DNA of 64,000 nucleotides from the NCBI GenBank assembly GCA_017476545.1, contig JAFUZP010000012.1, positions 16,397 to 80,396 on the forward strand, written 5' to 3'. A program made the translations under genes and the position numbers. The DNA comes from Alloprevotella sp. (GTDB lineage: Bacteria; Bacteroidota; Bacteroidia; Bacteroidales; Bacteroidaceae). Each line of letters starts with the position of its first letter. Within the stretch, counting starts at the first letter, position 1. Below are positions 17,847-25,449 of the stretch, piece after piece. A model generated the notes under the pieces. That model saw only the letters and a program-made list of their open reading frames with translations. It was not told the origin of the DNA and did not search any database.

Positions 17847-18752
17847 CTACTGCTCTCCCATCCTGTAGCTCCGTGGCGACTGCCCGAGCTGGCGGCGGCA
17901 GTACCTGCCGAAGAAGCTGATATTGGGGAATCCCAGGCGGTCCGCTATCTCCTTTATCGGCATGTCCGTGGAGCGGAGGAGGTAGCGTATGTCCTCGGTG
18001 ATGTACTCCTGTATCCACTGCAAGGCGGTCCGTCCGCTCTGCTGCCGACATACGGCACTGAGGTATTTGGCAGTGACGCTGAGGGCGCTGGCATAGTCCG
18101 CCACGCCACGGCGTTTTCGCTCCGTATCGGAAAGCAGTTGCAGGAAGTTGTTGAAGATGCGCGCGCCGCCCTGTCCCACGAACGTACCCGCCTCCGCTTC
18201 CTCCTCGCCGCCTTCCTGCTGGGTGAGTATCGTGCAGAGTTCGAGCAGCATGATGCGCAGGTAGGAGGTGCGTATCTCCCGGTGGAAGAGGCCGCGCCGC
18301 TCCGAGATGACGTACTGGCCGAGGGAGTAGAAGCCGCTGATGGCATTGCGGCTGGCGGGGGGCAGGGTGAGAACGCGCGTCCTGCGGATGAAGACGGCGC
18401 GGTTCCAGTAGTCAAGTTGGCGGAACATGAGGGAGCGGAGCAGGCGGTCGCTGATCAGGATGCCACGGCACTGCAGGTCGGAGCTCTTCGACTCCTGCTG
18501 CACGATGGTGCGCGGCGGGCAGATGACGAGCTGCCCGCTGTGGGCGCGGAAGCGTTCGCCACCCAGCGTGAACTGCAGGTCGCCCTTCGCGCAGAAGACG
18601 AGGGAGTAGCAGTCCATCTGCTTCGGATAGACGAAGGAAGTGTCGCCAAGGGTGGTGAAGAAGGCCACGTCGTCATCGGAGTAGGCCACCATGGGGTTGC
18701 CTGTCTCCACATCGCCGAGGCCGATGCGGGGTATGTCGGTTGTCGTTTCCAT
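17847..18752 (-). CDS. AraC-family transcriptional regulator
   Basis: The 301-residue protein has an N-terminal cupin-like sensing region (residues 30-130; DCYSLVFCAKGDLQFTLGGE, then SGQLVICPPRT) and a C-terminal pair of helix-turn-helix motifs. The first is at TAKYLSAVCRQQSGRTALQW and the second at IKEIADRLGFPNISFFGRYC, followed by the usual GQSPRSYR end. Such proteins bind DNA in response to a small ligand. The target is unknown; neighbours do not form an obvious regulon. A minus-strand TATATTTG box lies at 18776-18783, 24 nt upstream of the start. Confidence 0.88.
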   Translation of the reverse strand: METTTDIPRIGLGDVETGNPMVAYSDDDVAFFTTLGDTSFVYPKQMDCYSLVFCAKGDLQFTLGGERFRAHSGQLVICPPRTIVQQESKSSDLQCRGILISDRLLRSLMFRQLDYWNRAVFIRRTRVLTLPPASRNAISGFYSLGQYVISERRGLFHREIRTSYLRIMLLELCTILTQQEGGEEEAEAGTFVGQGGARIFNNFLQLLSDTERKRRGVADYASALSVTAKYLSAVCRQQSGRTALQWIQEYITEDIRYLLRSTDMPIKEIADRLGFPNISFFGRYCRRQLGQSPRSYRMGEQ

Positions 18753-18775
18753 AGGAAGGTTCTAATTTACGCGTA

Positions 18776-18783
18776 CAAATATA
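18776..18783 (-). promoter_or_regulatory. -7 box TATATTTG for the AraC-type gene
   Basis: Matches TAnnTTTG on the minus strand, 24 nt from the ATG. Confidence 0.6.
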
Positions 18784-18857
18784 AGGATTTTTCCCCACCC
18801 GCCGCATCCCGGAAGGACAAAACTGTGCGTTTTTTATCGGCGGCGGACGCTTTTTCG

Positions 18858-18865
18858 TACCTTTG
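18858..18865 (+). promoter_or_regulatory. -7 box TACCTTTG for map
   Basis: Consensus box 20 nt upstream of the ATG at 18885; it decides the start against longer in-frame readings that overlap the AraC-type gene. Confidence 0.65.
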
Positions 18866-18884
18866 CGGACAAATTCATATTGCA

Positions 18885-19748
18885 ATGGGAAGGAGAAAGA
18901 ACAAGAAGAACTGGGTGGTCCCGCGCGGTGCGGAACTGACGGAACTCGACCGCCGCGTGCTGGACTTTCAGGAGCGGGGATGCCTCGTGCCGCCGCGCCG
19001 CCTCGTGCTGGACGCGGAGCAGGTTGCGGGCATCAGGCGCTCCGGCGTAGTGAATACGGGCATACTGGACATGCTTGAAGGGGAGGTGCGTGCGGGCATG
19101 ACGACGGAGGACATCGACCGTCTCGTCCGCGAGTTTACGCTCTCGCACGGCGCGACGCCCGCCCCGCTGGGTTACGACGGCTTTCCGAAGAGCTGCTGCA
19201 CGAGCCTGAACGAGGTGGTCTGCCACGGCATACCCTCGGAGTTCGAGGTACTGGAGGAGGGCGACATCCTGAACGTGGACGTGTCCACCATACTCGGGGG
19301 CTACTACAGCGACGCATCGCGTATGTACATCGTCGGCGACAGCACGTCGCCGGAGAAGGAGCGGCTGGTGCGCGTGGCCAAGGAGTGCCTCGACATCGGC
19401 GCACAGGCCGCGCGGCCCTGGGGCTTCGTGCAGGACATAGGCCGCGCCATAGCCGCCCACGCCAACCGCAACGGGTACAGCGTGGTGCGCGACTTGTGCG
19501 GCCACGGCGTGGGGCTCAAGTTCCACGACGAGCCGGACGTGGACCACTACGACACGGGGGAGCAGGGGATGCTCCTCGTGCCCGGCATGGTGTTCACCAT
19601 CGAGCCGATGATTAACATGGGCACGTGGGAAGTCTTCGTAGATGAGGAGGACGGCTGGACCGTAGTCACGGAGGACGAGCTGCCGTCCGCCCAGTGGGAG
19701 CACACTTTCCTCATGACGGAGGACGGCGCGGAGGCCCTCACCTGGTAG
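18885..19748 (+). CDS. map: Type I methionine aminopeptidase
   Basis: The 287-residue enzyme has all metal ligands of the family: the Asp pair in NVDVSTILGGYYSDASR, His in CGHGVGLKFHDEP, Glu in FTIEPMI and Glu in WEHTFLMTEDG. It removes the initiator Met from nascent proteins. Compared with the minimal 250-residue enzyme it has an N-terminal extension of about 40 residues (basic start MGRRKNKKNW) that is usual in one Bacteroidota subgroup; I see no SEC-C zinc motif in it. The gene is single, ahead of a 23-bp repeat array that ends in a terminator. Confidence 0.93.
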   Translation: MGRRKNKKNWVVPRGAELTELDRRVLDFQERGCLVPPRRLVLDAEQVAGIRRSGVVNTGILDMLEGEVRAGMTTEDIDRLVREFTLSHGATPAPLGYDGFPKSCCTSLNEVVCHGIPSEFEVLEEGDILNVDVSTILGGYYSDASRMYIVGDSTSPEKERLVRVAKECLDIGAQAARPWGFVQDIGRAIAAHANRNGYSVVRDLCGHGVGLKFHDEPDVDHYDTGEQGMLLVPGMVFTIEPMINMGTWEVFVDEEDGWTVVTEDELPSAQWEHTFLMTEDGAEALTW

Positions 19749-19791
19749 CCCGGACGCACCCTGCGGAAGCCCCGGCGCAAGTGAGCCGCGA

Positions 19792-19884
19792 GTTGACATA
19801 GCACTCAACTTATAGTTGACATATAACTCAACTGCCAGTTGACATAGCACTCAACTATGAGTTGAGTGCTATGTCAACTTTTTT
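19792..19884. repeat. 23-bp quasi-palindromic repeat array with terminal inverted copy (terminator)
   Basis: Four units begin at 19792, 19815, 19838 and 19861, exactly 23 bp apart. Units 1 and 3 share GTTGACATAGCACTCAAC; unit 4 is its exact reverse complement and is followed by T6 (19879-19884). Units 3 and 4 form an 18-bp perfect hairpin with loop TATGA, a textbook intrinsic terminator for map; unit 1 can pair with unit 4 equally well. Confidence 0.93.
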
Positions 19885-19885
19885 C

Positions 19886-22135
19886 TCACTCCCGCAGGCC
19901 CGGCAGATAGCGCGCGCAAAGTTCCCGCACGAGGGCTATTTCATCCCCCTGCGGCGCGGCGCGGAACGTCCCGTAAGCAGGGTCCGTCGCGCCCGGCGGC
20001 AGATCGCTCCGGGGCACGGGCGCGCCGGTGGCGAAGGGCCACTCGTACTCTTCGAACCAAGCCTGCTCCCTGCAGCCCCGGCTGAAGAAGGCGTGCCAGC
20101 GCGGATAATAGTAAGCGGCCAGCAGCCCCTGCCACTCACGGTTGGCATAGTCGTGCAGCCCGCCCGCCTCGCACTGCGCCCGTCCGCCCCACGTTGTGAG
20201 CAGCATCCGCGCGTTACGCTCGTACAAGTCGGCCTCCGCCGCCGTCGTGCCGAGGGAGCGCGCCTGCTCCGTCCACGTACCGAGTCGGAACTCGCGGCGC
20301 GTGCCGAGCAGGCGGTCCTGGTCCAGGATGAGGCGCAGGAAGCGGTCCTCCAGCCTGCCGCGCTCCGCCTCCGTAGCGGCCGTGCGCAGGGAGTCCAGCG
20401 TCAGCTTGCCCAAGTCGGCCATAGCCTGCCGCATCACGTCCACGAGGTCGTAGCGGAAATTGTCGCAGCCCCGCAGCCCGTCCGCCACGGAGAGCATCCC
20501 GCCCAGCGCGGCGCGCACGTCGGCAAAGTCCCAATACCACGTTGAGCCCGCCCAGCTGCTCACCGTGCCCGGAACGAGGGAGGGCCGCATGAGGAAGACG
20601 CTCTCCGTCGTGCCCTGCTGCCCATCGTTCGGGCAGTTGTATATACCCCGCCCGAGCCGTTGCCACGCTGCCTCCAGCGCACGCCACGCCCGCGTGCCGC
20701 GCCGCACGCCATACCGTATATATATATAGTCCCTCAGCCAGCCCTCGCGACTGTACTCCCCCACCTCCGTCCAGGGCAGCGCATAGAGCAGGTCGTAGAG
20801 CACCTCGTTGTTCCCAATGCCCTCCGGCAGCGCGCCGATGCCCGCCAGCCCGTTCTTACCCGCCCCGGCCCGAGCCTTATAGAAGCAACTGATGAGGCGG
20901 TCCATGCGGCCGAAGAGCCCCACGTTGCCGCCGAAGTTGGACACCTGCCCCCACACCCAGCGGTGCGGCGCGCCGTCAGCCGCCGTGCTGTGCCCTCCGC
21001 AGACCGTGTCGCCACGGTTGTCGCCGTGCAGGTCCAGGATGAGCAGCCTGCCGCGCGGCACGCTGTGCGTCACGATGGGCGTCGGGTTATCCTGCCAGTG
21101 CTGGCACACCCACACCGCACCCGGCTCGTGGTGCAGCAGCGCAGCGTACATGGCGCGCACCGACGCGGCGGCATCCGTCACCCCGCTGGGAACGCCGCCC
21201 TCGTGGAACGGGTCAATAGCGAAGAAGCGCGGGCGGCACACATCGCCATAGAGGCGGTCAAAGGCCGCATAGTACTCGGCGGCGAACTCCCGGAGCCGCA
21301 GCGTATCGTTCACGAAGGCGGGCCGCTCAAAGGAGTTCCAGCGGCCACCCGGCACGATGTCCACCGCCCGCCATTCCCGCACCCGAGCCCCGTCGGCCTG
21401 CGCGAGGAAGTCGCCCGGCACCATGCCCACGTAGCCCGGCACCACGGGATCCATCCCCAGCTCCGCCATGCGCCGGAAGATGCGCCGCGCCAGTTCCCGC
21501 CGACTCTCGTACCACGCCCCGGACTGCGGACCGCCCCAGCCCGTCAGGTTGTTCATGAAGAACCAGCCGTAGTACGCCGCGCCCGCCACGAAGGCATCGG
21601 CCCGCGCGGTGTCAGCGTAGCCATAGCCCCGCACCAACACGTCGCGCCAGACGCACTCCTGCCCCGTGATGACAAGCGGCAGGTTCACGCCGTGTAGTGC
21701 CATCCAGTCAATCTCCCGCTCCCAGCGCGCCCAGTCCCAGAAAGCCATTGAGTAGCTGTGCGTGCAGAAGTTCAGGTAGTAGCGGAAGTCCACTCCCGCC
21801 CGCCGCGTCTCCCCGGCCACCACAGGCAGACGGCGCGGCAGCCGCCCCACGGGGCAGTTCCACGAGATGTCCACCCCCGCATAACGCTGCAGGAACCAGT
21901 TCACGCCAGCCGCCACGGCCACCGTCGTCGTGCCCGTCACACGGACGCGCCGCCCGTCCGAAGCCACTGTGAAGCGCTCCCCCTCACCCGCTCCGCCGGG
22001 TATCACGGAGCAGTGGAAGCGCGAAGCGTCCGAGCCGTAGGGCAGCACGCGCCGCAGCAGGTCATCAACCGCACCGGCCCGCGCACAGAGCGCGCCCAGC
22101 GTCAGAAGGAGCAAGGTAAAAAGTCGTCTCATCAT
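19886..22135 (-). CDS. GH89 alpha-N-acetylglucosaminidase, secreted
   Basis: Start MMRRLFTLLLLTLGALCARA gives a signal peptide; an in-frame ATG 20 codons upstream adds a hydrophilic stretch and is less likely. The 749-residue protein follows NAGLU/GH89 throughout: the small N-terminal alpha/beta domain, then RYYLNFCTHSYSMAFWDWAR, GVNLPLVITGQECVW, the proposed general-acid segment DPFHEGG, and SNFGGNVGLFGRMDRL. GH89 enzymes release terminal alpha-linked GlcNAc, for example from mucin or heparan glycans. At the position where human NAGLU has its second catalytic Glu, I read LDLHGDNRG, with Asp. No polysaccharide-utilisation genes adjoin it. Confidence 0.88.
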   Translation of the reverse strand: MMRRLFTLLLLTLGALCARAGAVDDLLRRVLPYGSDASRFHCSVIPGGAGEGERFTVASDGRRVRVTGTTTVAVAAGVNWFLQRYAGVDISWNCPVGRLPRRLPVVAGETRRAGVDFRYYLNFCTHSYSMAFWDWARWEREIDWMALHGVNLPLVITGQECVWRDVLVRGYGYADTARADAFVAGAAYYGWFFMNNLTGWGGPQSGAWYESRRELARRIFRRMAELGMDPVVPGYVGMVPGDFLAQADGARVREWRAVDIVPGGRWNSFERPAFVNDTLRLREFAAEYYAAFDRLYGDVCRPRFFAIDPFHEGGVPSGVTDAAASVRAMYAALLHHEPGAVWVCQHWQDNPTPIVTHSVPRGRLLILDLHGDNRGDTVCGGHSTAADGAPHRWVWGQVSNFGGNVGLFGRMDRLISCFYKARAGAGKNGLAGIGALPEGIGNNEVLYDLLYALPWTEVGEYSREGWLRDYIYIRYGVRRGTRAWRALEAAWQRLGRGIYNCPNDGQQGTTESVFLMRPSLVPGTVSSWAGSTWYWDFADVRAALGGMLSVADGLRGCDNFRYDLVDVMRQAMADLGKLTLDSLRTAATEAERGRLEDRFLRLILDQDRLLGTRREFRLGTWTEQARSLGTTAAEADLYERNARMLLTTWGGRAQCEAGGLHDYANREWQGLLAAYYYPRWHAFFSRGCREQAWFEEYEWPFATGAPVPRSDLPPGATDPAYGTFRAAPQGDEIALVRELCARYLPGLRE

Positions 22136-22417
22136 GAAGTCGCTGAAGATGAAGTGAACTGAACATTTCCGCCCGTACGAAGGGGGGCGGCGCAAAGGTC
22201 AGGATAACTGGCGGATAGTCCTTTACAACGGCTGGGCTAAACATTGCCTACTGTCTGCTCGCCCTACCCTGGAGGACGGGAGGTGACTCCCTACTGCGCC
22301 AGCACCGCGCTCCTCATCGGGGATGCGGCGCAAACGCCTTGCGGGCATGGCGGCGGAAAGTCCGAGCCGCCATGCGGTATGTCTCCACGCCGTGCGCGGC
22401 CGGCACGTGCGGTGCGG
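22136..22417. other. Spacer between the GH89 and OadA-like genes
   Basis: About 280 bp without a gene. It contains a 10-bp inverted repeat (GCATGGCGGC, 22345-22354 with 22366-22375) that may end the minus-strand OadA-like transcript, although no T run follows it. Confidence 0.45.
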
Positions 22418-24196
22418 CTACTGCGCCCGCTCAATCCATGCCAGCACGTCGCCTTTCTGTACATGGCCGCCCTGCTTGGCTGCAATTTCTACGAGTTTGC
22501 CGCCGAGGGCAGCGGGAATTTCCTTAATCTGGCCGTAGCGGTTTTCGATGTAGCAGAAGAAGTCCCCTTCCCTGTACTCTTTGCCGATGAAGGGCTCGAT
22601 GCTCGTTTCGGCTTCGGCTTCGCCGTTGATTTCCCAGAGCACTATGCCGGCTTCGGGAGCCACGACGGCATCGGCCTTGGCGTGCTTCAGGGCGAGGGCT
22701 TCTTCGGGCTTGATGCCCGTGCCGAGCGCTTTGTCTTTAGCCGCCTGCAGGTCGGCGAGGAACTGCTTCTTGGCCTGTCCGCTCTTGTAGGCGCGGTACT
22801 GCACTTCGTGCATGGCGAACTCGTAGAGCTCTTCCTCGTCGGGGCCGAGGTCCCAGCCGTTCTCTTCCATTTCCCCCCGGAACTTGTCGAGGCAGTCGGG
22901 GTAGAGCGTGCGAGGGTCGCCTTCAAAGAATTCGCGGCCCTGTTCCTTGGCGAGGGCTTTGATTTCGGGAGCGAGCTCACCGGGCAGCTTGCCGCTCTTG
23001 CCGAGTATCATGCCCCACATGTTCTCGTCCATCATGGAGAAGCGCGGTTTGTCCATCGACTCCGTGAGGAGGTTCATCAGGGCGATGTTCTTCACATACT
23101 GCGAGAAGGGTGTCACGAGGGGAGGATAGCCGACGCGCGGCCATACGTAGCCCACTTCGTCGAAGAGCTTGATGAGCAGTTCGTCCTCGCTGAGGGGTTC
23201 CTCGCCTTTCTTCGCGCGGTTGTTGTTGATGGCACCCATCGCGCCCTTCAAGTCGGCCATCATGCTGCCCATCATGCCGCCAGGCAGGCCGCAGCCGAGG
23301 AGCAGGGACGACATGAGGTGGTTCTGCTTGTTCATGAAGTAGCCCAGGAAGTCGTCGATGAATTCCTGCGTCAGCTTGCGGGCTTCCATGTAGGCCTGCA
23401 TGTTGATTTCGGGTACGTCAAAGCCGTAGTTTTTCAGCATACTCTGTACGCTGAGAACGTCGGCGTGGCCTTTACCCCAGGAGAGGGGTTCGATGGCGGT
23501 GTCGATGACGTCGGCACCGTTCTGGCACACTTCGAGGATGCTGGCCATGTTGAGGCCGGGGCCGCTGTGGCTGTGGTACTGGATGATGATGTCGGGATGC
23601 TTCTCCTTTATCATGCGTGTCAGCTTGCCGAGCAGGGCGGGCTGGCCGATGCCGGCCATGTCTTTCAGGCAGATTTCGGGAGCGCCTGCGGCGATGAGCT
23701 GGTCGGCGATGTCGCTGTAGTACTCCGCCGTGTGGACGGGGGAGTTCGTGATGCAGAGCGTGGCCTGCGGCGTCATGCCGGCCTCGAGTGCCCACTTGAT
23801 GCTGGGGATGATGTTGCGCACGTCGTTGAGACCGCAGAAGATGCGGGGGATGTCCACGCCCTGCGCGTGCTTCACCTTGTACTGCAGGCGGCGCAGGTCG
23901 TCGGAGCAGGGGAACATGCGGAGAGCGTTGAGGCCGCGGTCGAGCATGTGGGTCTTGATGCCTGCTTCGTTAAAGGGCTTCGTGAACGCACGCACGGCAT
24001 CGTTGGGGTTCTCACCGTACATGAGGTTCACCTGCTCGAAGGCACCGCCGTTGGTTTCCACGCGGGCGAAGCAGCCCATCTTGATAATCACGGGAGCTAT
24101 GCGCTCCAGCTGGTCCTTGCGGGGCTGGAACTTGCCGTAGCTCTGGAACATGTCTCGATAGACGAGACTGAATTGTATTTTGCGTTTAGTTGCCAT
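22418..24196 (-). CDS. OadA-like carboxyltransferase with C-terminal biotinyl-like domain
   Basis: The 592-residue protein has the alpha-subunit layout of oxaloacetate decarboxylase and pyruvate carboxylase subunit B. It contains a TIM-barrel carboxyltransferase (LVYRDMFQSYGKF at the start, metal-site motifs EICLKDMAG and YHSHSGPG), a PYC_OADA middle domain, and a C-terminal beta-sandwich like a biotin carrier (VVAPEAGIVLWEINGEAEAE to KGDVLAWIERAQ). The usual biotin-acceptor motif (A/V)MKM is missing: the hairpin position reads ENRYGQIKE. Partner genes (biotin carboxylase, membrane beta subunit) are not adjacent. The carboxyltransferase fold is firm; the reaction and biotin dependence are open. 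Confidence 0.8.
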   Translation of the reverse strand: MATKRKIQFSLVYRDMFQSYGKFQPRKDQLERIAPVIIKMGCFARVETNGGAFEQVNLMYGENPNDAVRAFTKPFNEAGIKTHMLDRGLNALRMFPCSDDLRRLQYKVKHAQGVDIPRIFCGLNDVRNIIPSIKWALEAGMTPQATLCITNSPVHTAEYYSDIADQLIAAGAPEICLKDMAGIGQPALLGKLTRMIKEKHPDIIIQYHSHSGPGLNMASILEVCQNGADVIDTAIEPLSWGKGHADVLSVQSMLKNYGFDVPEINMQAYMEARKLTQEFIDDFLGYFMNKQNHLMSSLLLGCGLPGGMMGSMMADLKGAMGAINNNRAKKGEEPLSEDELLIKLFDEVGYVWPRVGYPPLVTPFSQYVKNIALMNLLTESMDKPRFSMMDENMWGMILGKSGKLPGELAPEIKALAKEQGREFFEGDPRTLYPDCLDKFRGEMEENGWDLGPDEEELYEFAMHEVQYRAYKSGQAKKQFLADLQAAKDKALGTGIKPEEALALKHAKADAVVAPEAGIVLWEINGEAEAETSIEPFIGKEYREGDFFCYIENRYGQIKEIPAALGGKLVEIAAKQGGHVQKGDVLAWIERAQ

Positions 24197-24230
24197 AGTC
24201 GTTCGCTATAATATAATATATGTATATGTG

Positions 24231-24845
24231 TTAGAAATCCAGACCGACGCTGCAGACATACCAGCCGTCCGCTGCGCGCCCCTCGAAGGTGAGCATGAAC
24301 TCCGGCCGGCGGTACTGCGCGCCGGACTCTCCCGTGAGGGCAGCGAAGAGCTCCGCGTTCGTCACCCGGCGCACCTTCCCGCCGGGCAGCGGTTCCTCGG
24401 TAACATAGTAGGTGTCTTCGCCGCCGCCTTCCTCCTGCAGCAGGCCGTATGCCACAGCCTCGCGGAAGAAGCGGTCGTAGTCCCCCTTGTCGGAGAAGCG
24501 GATGTCCCCGCCGCTGCTCGTGGCGGCCTCGATGCCCAGTACGCAGGCATGGCTGCCCGTCTTCTCCGTCTTGCGGCACATGCTCTCTTCGTCATACTCG
24601 GCCATCACGTTGGCGTTACGCGAATAGTAGATGGCCGAGGAATCAAACTCGCCCTCATCGTAGCAGGAGTAAAACACCAAGCGCAGCCCGCTTGCGTCCA
24701 CCACATCGGCAGGCGCAGGGTTCCAGTGCGCCACCGTCTGGCGCAATACGGCCAACACACCACGGAAAGTCACTGCCTCCGCCGTCTGCGCCGACACGCT
24801 GAGGCCGCATAAGGCCATGAAGCAGATAAAGAACGTCCTTTTCAT
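24231..24845 (-). CDS. Secreted protein of unknown function
   Basis: The 204-residue protein starts with a signal peptide (MKRTFFICFMALCGLSVSAQ). The mature part is acidic and rich in short beta stretches (LRLVFYSCYDEGEFDSSAIY, then EFMLTFEGRAADGWYVCSVG) and contains four cysteines. I recognise no family. It lies 34 bp upstream of the OadA-like gene on the same strand, so the two could be co-transcribed, although their functions look unrelated. Confidence 0.65.
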   Translation of the reverse strand: MKRTFFICFMALCGLSVSAQTAEAVTFRGVLAVLRQTVAHWNPAPADVVDASGLRLVFYSCYDEGEFDSSAIYYSRNANVMAEYDEESMCRKTEKTGSHACVLGIEAATSSGGDIRFSDKGDYDRFFREAVAYGLLQEEGGGEDTYYVTEEPLPGGKVRRVTNAELFAALTGESGAQYRRPEFMLTFEGRAADGWYVCSVGLDF

Positions 24846-24904
24846 ACGCTTATCACTATCTGATTATCTAACATTACAAGTATCCTGCCACTTTTTCTCT
24901 CTAT

Positions 24905-24941
24905 GCAAAGAGGATGCGCCCTTTGAGCGCACCCTCTTTGC
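24905..24941 (-). terminator. Terminator of tRNA-Pro(CGG)
   Basis: A 15-bp stem with one wobble (24905-24919 with 24927-24941) just downstream of the tRNA on the minus strand. Confidence 0.75.
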
Positions 24942-24948
24942 TTGCGGG

Positions 24949-25021
24949 TCGGGATGAGGCGACTCGAACGCCCGACCCCTACGTCCCGAACGTAGTGCGC
25001 TACCAACTGCGCTACATCCCG
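24949..25021 (-). tRNA. tRNA-Pro (anticodon CGG)
   Basis: On the minus strand the acceptor CGGGATG pairs with CATCCCG, discriminator A at 24949. D stem GCGC/GCGC, anticodon stem CTACG/CGTAG with loop TTCGGGA, T loop TTCGAGT. CCA is not encoded. Confidence 0.93.
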
Positions 25022-25033
25022 ATTTTGCGGTTG

Positions 25034-25041
25034 CAAAGGTA
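25034..25041 (-). promoter_or_regulatory. -7 box TACCTTTG for tRNA-Pro(CGG)
   Basis: Minus-strand TACCTTTG 12 nt upstream of the tRNA 5' end. Confidence 0.65.
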
Positions 25042-25327
25042 ACACATGGCAGGAGAAGTTCCAAATTTCCGCGCCGCTTTTTTCATGCAGCGTGATGCCG
25101 GAGCTGAGAACTGGGCTCTGGGAGAAGTCGGACGAACCATAGAGATAAACATTACGGCCGCAGCCCTAACGGCTCCTTATGCGGGACGGGGGATGCGCCG
25201 TACCTCGTAGGGACGGCAGAGACCCGCCTCGTAGGAGACCTCACCAGGAGCGACGTGCGGGGAGGGGGTTGTCCTCCAAAAGGAACGGGTAAGTGTGCAG
25301 GATGCGGAAGTCCCGACCAAGCCTAAA
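25042..25327. other. Gene-free spacer
   Basis: Nearly 290 bp between tRNA-Pro and a 23-bp array, with no gene, hairpin or promoter that I can support. Confidence 0.45.
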
Positions 25328-25412
25328 GTTGAGTGCCTACTCAACTATGTGTTGAGTACCACTGTACTGGCAGTATAGTGGTATTGTGCTATGAGCAGAA
25401 TAGGCACTCAAC
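25328..25412. repeat. 23-bp quasi-palindromic repeat array with nested inverted repeats
   Basis: Units begin at 25328, 25351, 25374 and 25397 (23-bp steps). The outer arms GTTGAGTGCCTA (25328-25339) and TAGGCACTCAAC (25401-25412) are exact complements; the inner arms ACCACTGTACT and AGTATAGTGGT pair with one wobble. It lies just 3' of leader-cassette gene A and may serve as its terminator. Confidence 0.85.
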
Positions 25413-25449
25413 TCCTTCAGCACACCCGACTCCCCGCAACCAACGCCCG

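Noticed and set aside
18138-18884. Long in-frame extension of map into the AraC-type gene
   Set aside because: It is antisense to a clear AraC regulator, and the map promoter box lies just before the ATG at 18885.
19792-19884. CRISPR-like array
   Set aside because: Units are contiguous, without unique spacers, palindromic and next to a T run; no cas genes are present. The same applies to the 22-bp arrays.
22345-22375. RNase P RNA signature (GGAAAGTCCG) between the GH89 and OadA-like genes
   Set aside because: The string lies in the loop of a short hairpin. The spacer is too short for RNase P RNA and lacks its other conserved regions.
22244-24211. A 655-codon open frame on the plus strand opposite the OadA-like gene
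   Set aside because: High GC at third positions keeps antisense frames open. The opposite strand has the carboxyltransferase motifs; this one has none.
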